Of a stretch of DNA of 20,652 nucleotides, positions 1-6,932 are shown in pieces. The stretch's first letter is position 1. Every line of letters starts with the position of its first letter. The notes beneath the pieces are model-generated. The model made no database searches. It was not told the DNA's origin and saw only the letters and a list, made by a program, of their open reading frames with translations. Made by a program: the position numbers and the translations under genes. This stretch comes from JAGNLM01 sp964439835 (GTDB lineage: Bacteria > Pseudomonadota > Gammaproteobacteria > JAABTG01), in assembly GCA_964439835.1 (NCBI GenBank), contig CAYTPQ010000064.1, positions 1 to 20,652 on the forward strand, read 5' to 3'.

Positions 1-73
1 ACCCGCTAGAGCGGTGCACCGACCTGGCGCCGGGGAATTTTTCACAGGCTCTCAGCCGCCGTTTCGCTTCTTA

Positions 74-148
74 ACCGCAGATGCGCTGAGGCGCAGAGAC
101 TGTATTGATCAAGATAGGCTTCTCTCTGCGCCTCAGCGCCTCTGCGGT
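74..148. repeat. Intergenic palindromic repeat (hairpin element, copy 1)
   Basis: Two inverted arms, 75-99 and 123-147, match at 24 of 25 positions and surround a 23-nt loop. The arms are built from GAGGCGCAGAGA-like units. The element starts four bases beyond the stop codon of the ABC exporter, so its transcript would end in a very stable hairpin. Related copies lie at 6822-6883 and 7301-7370. It is REP/MITE-like with no coding capacity. No T-tract follows on the minus strand, so mRNA 3'-end protection is at least as likely as classical termination. Confidence 0.8.
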
Positions 149-151
149 GAT

Positions 152-2104
152 CTACGCCTGCGGGCCGTAGAGCCGGCTGTAGAGGCCGCCGCTCTCGATC
201 AGGGTCTCGTGGGCGCCTTCCTCGATGATCCGGCCGGACTCGAAGACGTAGACCCGGTCGGCCTGGCGGACGGCGGACAGGCGGTGAGCGACGATGAGCG
301 TGGTCCGCCCGGAGAGGAACTGGCGGAGGGCCTCGTGCAGGCGGGCCTCGGTCTCGGTGTCGAGGGCCGAGGTCGCTTCGTCGAGGATGACGACGCTGGG
401 GTTGGCCAGCACCATCCGAGCCACCGCCAGGCGCTGGCGCTGGCCGCCGGACAGGCGCACGCCCTGGCGGCCGACCACGGTGTCGAGCCCTTTCGGCAGG
501 GCGGCGACGTCGGCGGCGAGCTGGGCGACCTCCAGGGCCTCCCAGATCGTGGCGTCGGGGACCTCCCGGCCCAGGGCGACGTTGCTGCGCACGGTGTCGT
601 TGAAGAGGGCCGGGTGCTGCAGGACGGTGGCCACGTGCTCGCGGACCACGTCGAGCCCGATCTCGGTCACCGGCACGCCCCCGTAGGCGACGGTCCCGGC
701 CTCGGGCCGGTAGAGGCCGAGGAGGACCTGGACCAGGGTCGACTTGCCGCCGCCGCTCGCGCCCACCAGGGCGACCTTCTCGCCCGGGCGGATGGTGAGG
801 GAGAGGTGGTCCAGGACCAGGGGGCCGTCGCCGTAGCGGAAGCAGACGTCCCGGACCTCGACCCCGACCGTGTGCCGCCCGGCGAAGGGGTTGGAGACGT
901 GCGGGTAGCGGGGCTCCTGGTCGAGGGCGAGGAGCCGGTTGATGCGCCCGAGGGCGGCGTTGGCACCAAAGTAGGCGTACTGGATCCCGAGCACGTCCTG
1001 CACCGGCCCCATCATGAACCAGAGGTAGCCGAACACCGCCATCATCTCGCCGACGGAGAGGTCCGAGAACACCACCAGCAGCATGCTGACCGCCCGGAAG
1101 ACCTCGAAGCCGGTCAGGAAGATCAGGAAGGACAAACGGTTGGCGGCGTCGCTCCGCCACTCGAAGGCGACCGCCCGGTCCCGCACCTCCCGCGCCCCGC
1201 CCATCACCCGGCCCAGGTAGTGGCGCTCCCGGTTGGCGGCCCGGACCTGCTGGATCGCGTCCAGGGTCTCGGTCAGCGCCTGCTGAAAGACCTCGAAGGC
1301 CTGGTTCTCCCGGCGCTTCAGCTCCTTCACCCGCTTGCCCAGCGCCACCGTGAAGTAGATGACCACCGGGTTCAGGAGCAGGATGAAGAGCGCCAGCGGC
1401 CAGTGCATCCAGAGCAACACCGCCGCCACCCCGAGGAGCGAGAGCACGGCGACCAGGAACTTGGCCACGGAGCTGCCGATGAACTGGTCCACCGCCTCCA
1501 TGTCGGTGACGAAGTGCGAGGTCACCGCCCCACTGCCGAGCGACTCGTACTCCGCCATCGACACCCGCTCCAGCCGCCCCAGCAGGTCCCGGCGCATCCG
1601 GTAGGTGGCGTCCTTGGCGATGACCGTGAACTCCCGGGTCTGCCACACCCCGAGTGCGGTCGAGGCCACCCGCAGCGCGACGGTCAGCAGCAGCACCACC
1701 CCGACGTAGAGGACCGGGCCATGCCAGGGGGCGGGGAAGAGGCCGTTTAGGTGGCCGACCAGCCAGCCCGGGCGGTCGAGGAGAACCTCGTCGACCAGGA
1801 GCGGCATGAGCAAGGGTATCGGGACCGAGAGCACGGCTGCGGCCAGGGCGATCAGGTTCGCGCCGACCAGCTCGCGGCGGTGGGCGAGGGCGACCCGGAG
1901 GAGGTACTGCCAGGTGTAGCGGTCGGGCACGGACGCTGGCTGCCCATGGGAAGGCGTCAGCTGCGGTGTGGCGCCGGACGCGCCCGGGGCCGGGACCATG
2001 TCCCCGATTGCGCCAGTCACCGTAGCCTTCTGGCTACCCCCGCCCCAGCCGCGAATGTGCGGCCCGGTCAGCTGGTCTGGCACTCGGTCCCATCCGTTGC
2101 GCAA
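152..2104 (-). CDS. MsbA-type ABC exporter (fused membrane and ATPase domains)
   Basis: A half-transporter with an N-terminal ABC type-1 exporter membrane domain (about residues 75-370) and a C-terminal nucleotide-binding domain. The ATPase motifs are complete: Walker A GASGGGKST near residue 448, signature LSGGQRQR near 550, Walker B VVILDEATSALD near 570 and the H-loop His in LIVAHRLS near 603. It should work as an inner-membrane dimer exporting a lipid, drug or peptide; no C39 peptidase domain is present. The TTG at 2104 is preferred because GAGAGGAG lies seven bases upstream; ATG at 1999 is the alternative and would remove a Pro/Gly-rich N-terminal extension. It is divergent from the HprK/PqqD cassette, for which it could be an exporter, but the sequence does not show this. 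A hairpin repeat follows the stop. Confidence 0.93.
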   Translation of the reverse strand: MRNGWDRVPDQLTGPHIRGWGGGSQKATVTGAIGDMVPAPGASGATPQLTPSHGQPASVPDRYTWQYLLRVALAHRRELVGANLIALAAAVLSVPIPLLMPLLVDEVLLDRPGWLVGHLNGLFPAPWHGPVLYVGVVLLLTVALRVASTALGVWQTREFTVIAKDATYRMRRDLLGRLERVSMAEYESLGSGAVTSHFVTDMEAVDQFIGSSVAKFLVAVLSLLGVAAVLLWMHWPLALFILLLNPVVIYFTVALGKRVKELKRRENQAFEVFQQALTETLDAIQQVRAANRERHYLGRVMGGAREVRDRAVAFEWRSDAANRLSFLIFLTGFEVFRAVSMLLVVFSDLSVGEMMAVFGYLWFMMGPVQDVLGIQYAYFGANAALGRINRLLALDQEPRYPHVSNPFAGRHTVGVEVRDVCFRYGDGPLVLDHLSLTIRPGEKVALVGASGGGKSTLVQVLLGLYRPEAGTVAYGGVPVTEIGLDVVREHVATVLQHPALFNDTVRSNVALGREVPDATIWEALEVAQLAADVAALPKGLDTVVGRQGVRLSGGQRQRLAVARMVLANPSVVILDEATSALDTETEARLHEALRQFLSGRTTLIVAHRLSAVRQADRVYVFESGRIIEEGAHETLIESGGLYSRLYGPQA

Positions 2105-2402
2105 ACCGGGACTCCTCTCGGCCCGTCGCCTTCCTCGCCCCTAGCAAAGAACAACTTCGGGGTGGCGGTGCTGCGCCGTCATGGTGCCTCATGGCTGGAC
2201 GTGCATGAGCCCAGGTGAACGCTGACGGCCCAGTAGCCGACGGCCGTCGGTACTGTGGCATCGCGAGACCTTACCTTCACGACACCCCCTTTTCCACCAT
2301 CCGCCGGTTCCCACGCGCCTCTCCCAGGCTCTCTCATGTCCCTGGGCGAGCAAGGGCCTCGCCCCAGGACCGGCCCCGGAGCCACGACGTTCGGCCGACG
2401 GG

Positions 2403-2419
2403 TGTCGAAATTCTTTACA
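2403..2419. promoter_or_regulatory. Inverted repeat TGTCGAAATTCTTTACA, possible activator site
   Basis: The 17-bp motif TGTCGAAATTCTTTACA is an imperfect palindrome (TGT..A...T..ACA) in an AT-rich patch inside GC-rich DNA. It lies roughly 90 bp upstream of the sigma-54-like element at 2495-2510, the usual distance for a bacterial enhancer-binding protein site. The role is inferred from position and symmetry only. Confidence 0.45.
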
Positions 2420-2494
2420 TGAGCGGCCGGAGCGCATCTGGACGCGCCTTGATCTCGAGTCTAAGCCCCTGACTCGTCAGTGCTGGACCCGCGA

Positions 2495-2510
2495 AGGCAC
2501 GAAATCTGCT
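2495..2510 (+). promoter_or_regulatory. Sigma-54 (-24/-12) promoter candidate
   Basis: The sequence AGGCACGAAATCTGCT matches the RpoN consensus TGGCACG-N4-TTGCT at every informative base except the first T and one pyrimidine swap (C for T). The invariant GG (2496-2497) and GC (2508-2509) have the required 10-base separation, and a T-run follows. Transcription would start near 2521 and run into the secreted protein, pqqD-like and kinase genes. The enhancer-binding activator is not in this window. Confidence 0.6.
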
Positions 2511-2707
2511 TTTAGCGAGGTGGAGTTATGTGCGCTTACCGGCACAGAGTGAGGCCACACGCACACTCGCCGGATGTCGGCGGTCCCGGGCGGGGGAGGC
2601 CAGCGTGATAAACTTCCGGGGCGTTTAGGGAACCTCGAACCCGCGGCGGCTCAAGGCGGCGCCAGGCGTACCGCTTGTATGGGGCATCCGGCTACGGAGC
2701 GATGACG

Positions 2708-3163
2708 GTGACAAAGTCAGTAGATGAAGTACCGCAGAGCCTCGCAACTCACTGCGCTGGGGCCGAACCCCGCTTACCCTTAGCCAACCATGGGCCGAAC
2801 CCAGGTCGCCGGCGCCTCATGCGTGGCCTCGCTGCAGCGGGGCCGGTCATCCTGACGCTGCGAAGTGGCCTAGCCGTCGCCCAGGCCCAGGGTAGCTGTA
2901 CAGGCATCAAGGCCACCCTGCCGCAAGCGGTGAACGGTGGATACTCGCCCGCTGTCGGTGACGTATGTACCGATCAGTCGTCTAGCGACGCCTGTCCAGC
3001 CGGCAAGGTGAGGGACATACAAGCTTTCGCCGATAACGCCATCGTGTCCGACGGTGCAAACTGGCAATGCCAGACCGGTGCAGATACGAGCGGAAACCCC
3101 GTCTACGCCAACAATGCCATCGTCCTGAGCGCTGCCGGAGTAAACTCGATCGTCGGGTCGTGA
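2708..3163 (+). CDS. Small secreted Cys-containing protein ending in Ser; candidate substrate of the cassette
   Basis: A 151-aa protein of no family I recognise. After a 33-residue N-region it has a Tat-like motif (RRRLMRG, residues 34-40), a hydrophobic stretch interrupted by one Arg, and a likely signal-peptidase site after AQA (about residue 60). The mature part (about 91 aa) has four Cys, two similar short segments (DNAIV and NNAIV) and the C-terminus SIVGS. The GTG at 2708 is chosen because GGAG lies eight bases upstream; ATG at 2702 has the same GGAG only two bases away, and TTG at 2675 is a further possibility. It is first in the PqqD-like/HprK-like/nucleotidyltransferase cassette, downstream of the sigma-54 candidate. 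HprK-like lasso-peptide kinases phosphorylate a C-terminal Ser, which makes the terminal Ser notable; the substrate role is inference. Confidence 0.6.
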   Translation: MTKSVDEVPQSLATHCAGAEPRLPLANHGPNPGRRRLMRGLAAAGPVILTLRSGLAVAQAQGSCTGIKATLPQAVNGGYSPAVGDVCTDQSSSDACPAGKVRDIQAFADNAIVSDGANWQCQTGADTSGNPVYANNAIVLSAAGVNSIVGS

Positions 3164-3253
3164 TTCGTTTGTCCACCGAGACGGTCGCTCGACTGCAGGA
3201 ATGTACTCCGCCGCAGCAGAGAGCAGCAGCTAGAAAGACGCTCGCGCCCTGCA

Positions 3254-3547
3254 ATGTCTGAGGCAGGTGTCTCCTGGCAAAGCCCGGCTGACCTCGGTCT
3301 CAATTGGGTGTCTTTCGACGGAGAGTTCGTTCTCTATCAGAACTCGTCCGGCGAGACGCATTTTCTTAACGCGGCCGGCGAAGCAGTCCTTCGCCTACTT
3401 GCCTCCCGCCCCTTAACAGAGGGCGAGATAGTTGCGTCCGTCGTTGCGCAGCTCTGCTGCGAAGCAGACCCGGTCATCCTTGAACAGGTAGCTCAAGTCA
3501 TCAGACGCTTTAACGAGCTTGGCCTGCTCCGAGCGGTGCGATCCTGA
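3254..3547 (+). CDS. PqqD-like peptide chaperone of the HPr-rel-A system
   Basis: A 97-aa winged-helix protein resembling the PqqD/RRE fold (RiPP recognition element), of the subtype found beside HprK-related kinase A. The GETHFLNAAGEAVLRLL segment (residues 34-50) and the C-terminal ELGLLRAV end are typical. PqqD-like domains bind leader peptides and present them to a modifying enzyme; here the partner would be the kinase and the client perhaps the upstream secreted protein. Start ATG at 3254 has only a weak purine-rich stretch (AGAAAGACG) upstream. The kinase frame opens about 40 bases after its stop. Codon use is less G/C-biased than in the genes after the N gap. Confidence 0.85.
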   Translation: MSEAGVSWQSPADLGLNWVSFDGEFVLYQNSSGETHFLNAAGEAVLRLLASRPLTEGEIVASVVAQLCCEADPVILEQVAQVIRRFNELGLLRAVRS

Positions 3548-3585
3548 CAACCTTCCCCGGCAAAGTCGGCGAGACCGCCCCTGCT

Positions 3586-4483
3586 TTGTTCTCTAGCCAG
3601 CTAGAGCAGGACGGAAGCGTCCTCTCCATAGGGCCCTTCCGAGTTAAGGTCCAGACCGGCATCCTCCCGTTGCCCGAGCTGCTGCATAGCCTCTACGCCG
3701 ACTACCGGCACGGGGGGGAGGACGCCGTCATCGACTTCCACGTCCGCCTGGTCAGGCCCAATACCGTACGGCAATGGTTGCGCCCCATGGCAGTCTTCGA
3801 GGTNNNNNNNNNNCCGTCGGCCCACATTCGCACCAGTAGAAACTCGCCACCATCTCCCCACCCTCGAATGGGGCATCAACTGGTGCATCGCCACCCGCGC
3901 GCATCACCTGTTGATGCTGCACTGCGCGGTGGTCGAGCGGGAGGGGCTGGCCGTCCTGTTCCCGGCCTGGCCGGGGCACGGCAAGTCGACGCTGTGCACG
4001 GCCCTGGTCCACTCCGGGTGGCGGCTGCTGTCGGACGAGTTCGGGCTGGTGCGGCCGGAGGATGGGGCTATCCTTCCCATCCCGCGGCTGATCCCGTTGA
4101 AGAACGAGTCGATCGAGGTGATCCGGAGCTTCGCCCCGCAGGCCTACATCGGGCCGTCGTTCTACGGGACCCGCAAGGGCACGGTGGCCCACGTGCGCCC
4201 GCCGGCCGAGAGCGTGGATCGGCAGGACGAGGTGGCGCGGCCTGGCTGGCTGGTGTTCCCGCGCTGGGAGGCCGGATCCCCGCTGAAGCTCGAGCCGATG
4301 CCGAAGGCGCAGTCGTTCCTGATGGTCGCGACCAACGCCTTCAACTACGAGGTCCTGGGCGAGACCGCCTTCCGGCTGGTGGGGGACATGGTCCGGGCCT
4401 GCGAGTGCTTCTCGCTGACCTACTCGGACCTGGACGAGGCGGTGACCGCGCTGGACCGGCTGACCCGCGGCGCAGATGGGTGA
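3586..4483 (+). CDS. HprK-related kinase A, interrupted by an assembly gap
   Basis: Relative of the C-terminal domain of HPr kinase/phosphorylase. Before the gap it reads IGPFRVKVQTG...LHSLYADYRHGG...IDFHVRLVRP...QWLRPMAVFEV; after the gap the homologous sequence resumes in another frame with LPTLEWGINWCIATRAHH, Walker A PGHGKSTLC, LLSDEFGLV (acidic catalytic motif), LKNESIEVIRSFAP and KGTVAHVRPP. The two halves are complete and adjacent in the family order, so the break is almost certainly an artefact of the 10 Ns: a gap length divisible by three restores one frame. TTG at 3586 is the only standard start in frame; CTG at 3544, overlapping the pqqD-like stop, is a less likely alternative. The 3' end overlaps the nucleotidyltransferase start by eight bases. 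The substrate is unknown. Confidence 0.85.
3804..3813. other. Assembly gap (10 N) inside the kinase gene
   Basis: Ten Ns stand between codons of the kinase. The reading frame is offset across the gap, and only a true length divisible by three makes the halves continuous. Protein alignment from memory of the family suggests only a few residues are missing between MAVFEV and the RRPTFAP segment, so the real gap is probably near 9-15 bases. Confidence 0.95.
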
Positions 4484-5711
4484 GGCGGGCGCCCAGGCCG
4501 CGCGGGCCCGCCGGCTGCTGCTGGGCGCCCTGAAGGCGCCCGCAGACCTTCCCGCCCTCCCCCTCACCGACTGGGACCTGCTGCTGCGGGTCGCCCGTCG
4601 GGCCCGCCTGCTCGGGCGGATCGAGGCGGACCTGGCGGCGGCGCGCCTGCTGGGCGCCATCCCGGAGCGGGCGGGCAATCACCTGCGGGCCGCGCGCAAC
4701 GTCGTCGCCCACCGGCACACCCTGACGACCTGGGAGGTCGACCGGCTCCTCTGGGCGCTGGAGGGGGTGGACGTCCGGCTGACCCTGCTGAAGGGCATCG
4801 CCTACGTGATGGCCGGGCTGCCGCCGGCCCGGGGGCGGCTCTTCGCCGACGTCGACCTGATGGTCCCCGAGGCCCGGATCGACGAGGTCGAGAAGACGCT
4901 CCTGGCGCGAGGCTGGTTCCGCAAGCCGCTCGACCCCTACGACGAGCGCTACTACCGGGTCTGGAGCCACGAGATCCCGCCGCTCCGGCACCGGGAGCGC
5001 GAGACCGAGATCGACATCCACCACACCATCCTGCCGCGCACCAGCCGGCTGAAGCCCGACCCGACACTGCTGCTCGCCGCCGCGAGGCCGCTCCCGTCGA
5101 GCGAGCAGCCCCCGGGGGCGGCCCTCACCCCGCCTCTTCCGTCGAGCGACCGGCTCCAGGAGCCGGCTCCCACCCCGCCTTTTCCCTCGATCCCCCGGCT
5201 GCAGGTGCTGGCCCCGGCCGACATGGTCCTGCACTCCCTCGTGCACCTGTTCCTGGAGGGCGACCCCCAGGAGGGGCTTCGCCTGCGGGACCTGGTGGAC
5301 GCCCACGACCTGCTCGGCCACTTCGGCGCCGAGCCCGGCTTCTGGGAGGCCCTCGTCCCCCGCGCCCGCGCGCTCGGCCTGACGCGGCCCCTGTACTACG
5401 GGCTCCGCTACACCCGGGAGTTGCTCGGCACCGCCGTGCCGGACGCCGTGCGGACCGAGGCCGCCAGCGCCGCCCCGGCGGCGCCGATCCGGGCGCTCAT
5501 GGACCGCCTGGTGCCCCTCGCCCTCTTCCCGGAGCACCCCGACTACCCGCGCCGCCGCGTCGCCTACGCGCGGCTACTCATTTATATACGGTCCCACTGG
5601 CTGCGGATGCCGCCGACCCTGCTCGCCCGCCACCTGGGCTACAAGGCCTGGCTGCGGGTGCGCCGGGTGCCGCGCAAGGTGGAGCTGACCCAGCTCGACC
5701 TGAAGCAGTGA
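4476..5711 (+). CDS. Nucleotidyltransferase family protein (NTP_transf_5-like) of the HPr-rel-A cassette
   Basis: A 411-aa protein of the uncharacterised nucleotidyltransferase family that accompanies HprK-related kinase A. The polymerase-beta-like signature is visible: LLKGIAYVMAG (residues 104-114), then RLFADVDLMV with the paired acids D125 and D127, and a third acid at D180 in ETEIDIHH. Start ATG 4476 overlaps the kinase stop by eight bases, implying translational coupling. In some lasso-peptide clusters a nucleotidyltransferase acts with an HprK-like kinase on a phosphorylated Ser, so sequential modification of a shared client is plausible. Odd feature: a Pro/Ser-rich insert of three 15-residue repeats (about 205-249) just before the conserved LAPADMVLHS segment. 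A terminator follows 19 bases after the stop. Confidence 0.85.
   Translation: MGEAGAQAARARRLLLGALKAPADLPALPLTDWDLLLRVARRARLLGRIEADLAAARLLGAIPERAGNHLRAARNVVAHRHTLTTWEVDRLLWALEGVDVRLTLLKGIAYVMAGLPPARGRLFADVDLMVPEARIDEVEKTLLARGWFRKPLDPYDERYYRVWSHEIPPLRHRERETEIDIHHTILPRTSRLKPDPTLLLAAARPLPSSEQPPGAALTPPLPSSDRLQEPAPTPPFPSIPRLQVLAPADMVLHSLVHLFLEGDPQEGLRLRDLVDAHDLLGHFGAEPGFWEALVPRARALGLTRPLYYGLRYTRELLGTAVPDAVRTEAASAAPAAPIRALMDRLVPLALFPEHPDYPRRRVAYARLLIYIRSHWLRMPPTLLARHLGYKAWLRVRRVPRKVELTQLDLKQ
5088..5222 (+). repeat. Three tandem 45-bp repeats inside the nucleotidyltransferase gene
   Basis: Units begin at 5088, 5133 and 5178 with an exact 45-bp period, each encoding a variant of [LF]PSS-x-x-x-x-x-x-x-x-PP (LPSSEQ, LPSSDR, FPSIPR). 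They are degenerate, in frame and Pro/Ser-rich, and probably form a disordered linker between the catalytic domain and the helical C-terminal domain. Confidence 0.8.
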
Positions 5712-5729
5712 CGACCCGCGCCTCCGGGG

Positions 5730-5757
5730 CCACGGCCGGTAAGGCTGTGGTATTTTT
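5730..5757 (+). terminator. Rho-independent terminator after the nucleotidyltransferase
   Basis: Eight-base-pair stem CCACGGCC/GGCTGTGG (one G-U pair) with loop GGTAA, followed directly by TATTTTT. It closes the secreted protein-PqqD-kinase-nucleotidyltransferase cassette and separates it from the small membrane protein downstream. Confidence 0.75.
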
Positions 5758-5787
5758 GCGGCCGGGCATCGAGGGGAGGGTACGGGC

Positions 5788-5985
5788 ATGAGGGCGCTGC
5801 TGTCTTTCGCGGGGAGCCTGGCCGGCTGGGTCGGGATCCTGGTCTGCCTCGCCGCGGGTCTCCTGCGGGTGGGCGGGAGCTACCACTTCGGCGGTTACGA
5901 GGTGATGACGATCTTCAACGCCGGGCTCGGCCTGATCCTGGCCGGTGCCTTCGTCAAGCTCGAGGCCCTCGGCAACCGCAGGTAG
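5788..5985 (+). CDS. Small two-helix inner-membrane protein
   Basis: A 65-aa protein with two predicted membrane helices, roughly residues 8-27 and 38-57, joined by a short GGSYHFGGYE loop, and a basic C-terminus (GNRR). ATG 5788 is preceded by the strong GAGGGGAGGG ribosome-binding region. I do not recognise a named family. It lies just after the terminator of the HprK cassette, so it is likely transcribed separately or by read-through. No function can be assigned. Confidence 0.65.
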   Translation: MRALLSFAGSLAGWVGILVCLAAGLLRVGGSYHFGGYEVMTIFNAGLGLILAGAFVKLEALGNRR

Positions 5986-6065
5986 CGCGGCAGTGGCTTG
6001 CCGCCGCCAGTGTCAGGGCCCCAGTAGACCGCCAGGGTCGTGATCCATCTCAGACTCGCCGCCGC

Positions 6066-6803
6066 ATGAACCACATACCCCTGTCCGCTGCACTCGCCGC
6101 CGCCGTGCTCGCCGGCGCCGCGTTGGCCCAGCCGCCGGTTTGGGAGAGCACGCTCAAGGACGGCAGCCGGCTGCAGGTGGACCCGCTCACCCGCCGGCCC
6201 GTCGTCACGACGCCGCTTGGGACGACCACCCAACTGTGGGACGGGGTGCACCACCTGCAGGACGGCTCCACGGTGACGGTTCGCTCCGGCGTGATCGTGC
6301 CGACCCGGCAGATGCTGGAGGCCCCGGTGGCGAAGCCTGCGCCTGCGGAAGGCCCCTCTGCATGCCTGGTGCTGGTCCGCAAGACCTGCGGTCTGCACGA
6401 CGAGTGCCGTGAGCTGGAGTCCTGCGGTCACGCCCAGCAGCTGATCCAGATCGAGCGGGACGAGGAGTTGGACTCCCGCGGCTCGTCCCTCATCGGCGGG
6501 CAGTCGCTGCAGACCACCCGTCAGTGCGAGCAGGCGTTGGTGGACGAGTCCTTCTTCAAGCCCTGCAACCGTCCCCAGCGGGGTCCGGTCGCGACCCCCT
6601 GCGAGCGCTTGGTGGATCGGGTCTGCGGCCGCACGGGCGCCTGCGATTCAAAGCCGGCCTGCGGACCCGCCAAGCAGCTGCTGGAGACCGAGCACGAGGA
6701 GCGTGCGGCGAGCCTCTACCCCGACGCCCTCACGCCGACGAGCGGTCAGTGCAGCCAGGCGCTGCAGGACCGGGAGTTCTTCCTGCCGTGCGAGGGACCG
6801 TAG
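6066..6803 (+). CDS. Secreted protein with two tandem six-Cys domains
   Basis: A 245-aa protein with a Sec signal peptide (residues 1-21, cleavage after ALA) and an N-terminal domain of about 75 residues containing DGSRLQVDPLT and LQDGSTVTVRSG. Two Cys-rich repeats follow, starting at ACLVLVRKTC and PCERLVDRVC. Both have C-x7-C-x5-C-x5-C, then C-x12-C with FF.PC at the end; the central spacer is 33 residues in the first and 29 in the second. This equal spacing indicates an internal duplication, most likely stabilised by disulfides in the periplasm or outside the cell. I do not recognise the family. It converges on the Rieske gene across a hairpin repeat. Confidence 0.75.
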   Translation: MNHIPLSAALAAAVLAGAALAQPPVWESTLKDGSRLQVDPLTRRPVVTTPLGTTTQLWDGVHHLQDGSTVTVRSGVIVPTRQMLEAPVAKPAPAEGPSACLVLVRKTCGLHDECRELESCGHAQQLIQIERDEELDSRGSSLIGGQSLQTTRQCEQALVDESFFKPCNRPQRGPVATPCERLVDRVCGRTGACDSKPACGPAKQLLETEHEERAASLYPDALTPTSGQCSQALQDREFFLPCEGP

Positions 6804-6821
6804 CGTCTACTGCTTCGGAAT

Positions 6822-6883
6822 CACCGCAGAGGCGCGGAGGCGCAGAGAGGTAATGAGAGAATCATCTCTGTGCCGCTGTGGTG
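6822..6883. repeat. Degenerate copy of the intergenic palindromic repeat (copy 2)
   Basis: The left arm (6822-6849) has the same GAGGCGC.GAGGCGCAGAGA units as copies 1 and 3. The right arm (6866-6883) is shortened and diverged (CTCTGTGCCGCTGTGGTG). It lies between the convergent secreted-protein and Rieske genes, where a hairpin could end both transcripts. Confidence 0.65.
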
Positions 6884-6932
6884 GGTAATTACCGCTGAGA
6901 GGCAATCCCGGCGCGGTGAGAAGTGCTGACGC

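Larger units (their letters stand above)
2105..2707. other. Non-coding regulatory interval between exporter and cassette
   Basis: About 600 bp with no convincing gene between the divergent exporter and the secreted-protein cassette. It holds a perfect 14-bp palindrome CCGACGGCCGTCGG (2237-2250), a hairpin with 10 paired bases and one bulge (2341-2368, no T-tract), the inverted motif at 2403-2419 and a sigma-54-like promoter at 2495-2510. A 26-codon reading frame (2528-2608) preceded by GAGG and GGAG is possible but unsupported. Composition is less G/C-rich than the neighbouring core genes. Confidence 0.6.

Noticed and set aside
14..1750. Long plus-strand open frame opposite the ABC exporter
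   Set aside because: It is the antisense of a gene with complete ABC motifs; its protein is low-complexity Gly/Asp/His/Val-rich, as expected from GC-rich antisense.
2708..3163. PEP-CTERM or LPXTG-type sorting signal on the secreted protein
   Set aside because: The C-terminus has no hydrophobic helix followed by basic residues, and no sorting motif is present.
3814..4533. Direct continuation of the kinase N-terminal frame past the Ns
   Set aside because: Sequence after the gap in that frame is low-complexity, while the other frame shows Walker A and all kinase motifs.
2105..5711. A complete lasso-peptide cluster
   Set aside because: No asparagine-synthetase-like cyclase or transglutaminase-like leader peptidase is encoded in the window; only the tailoring-type genes are present.
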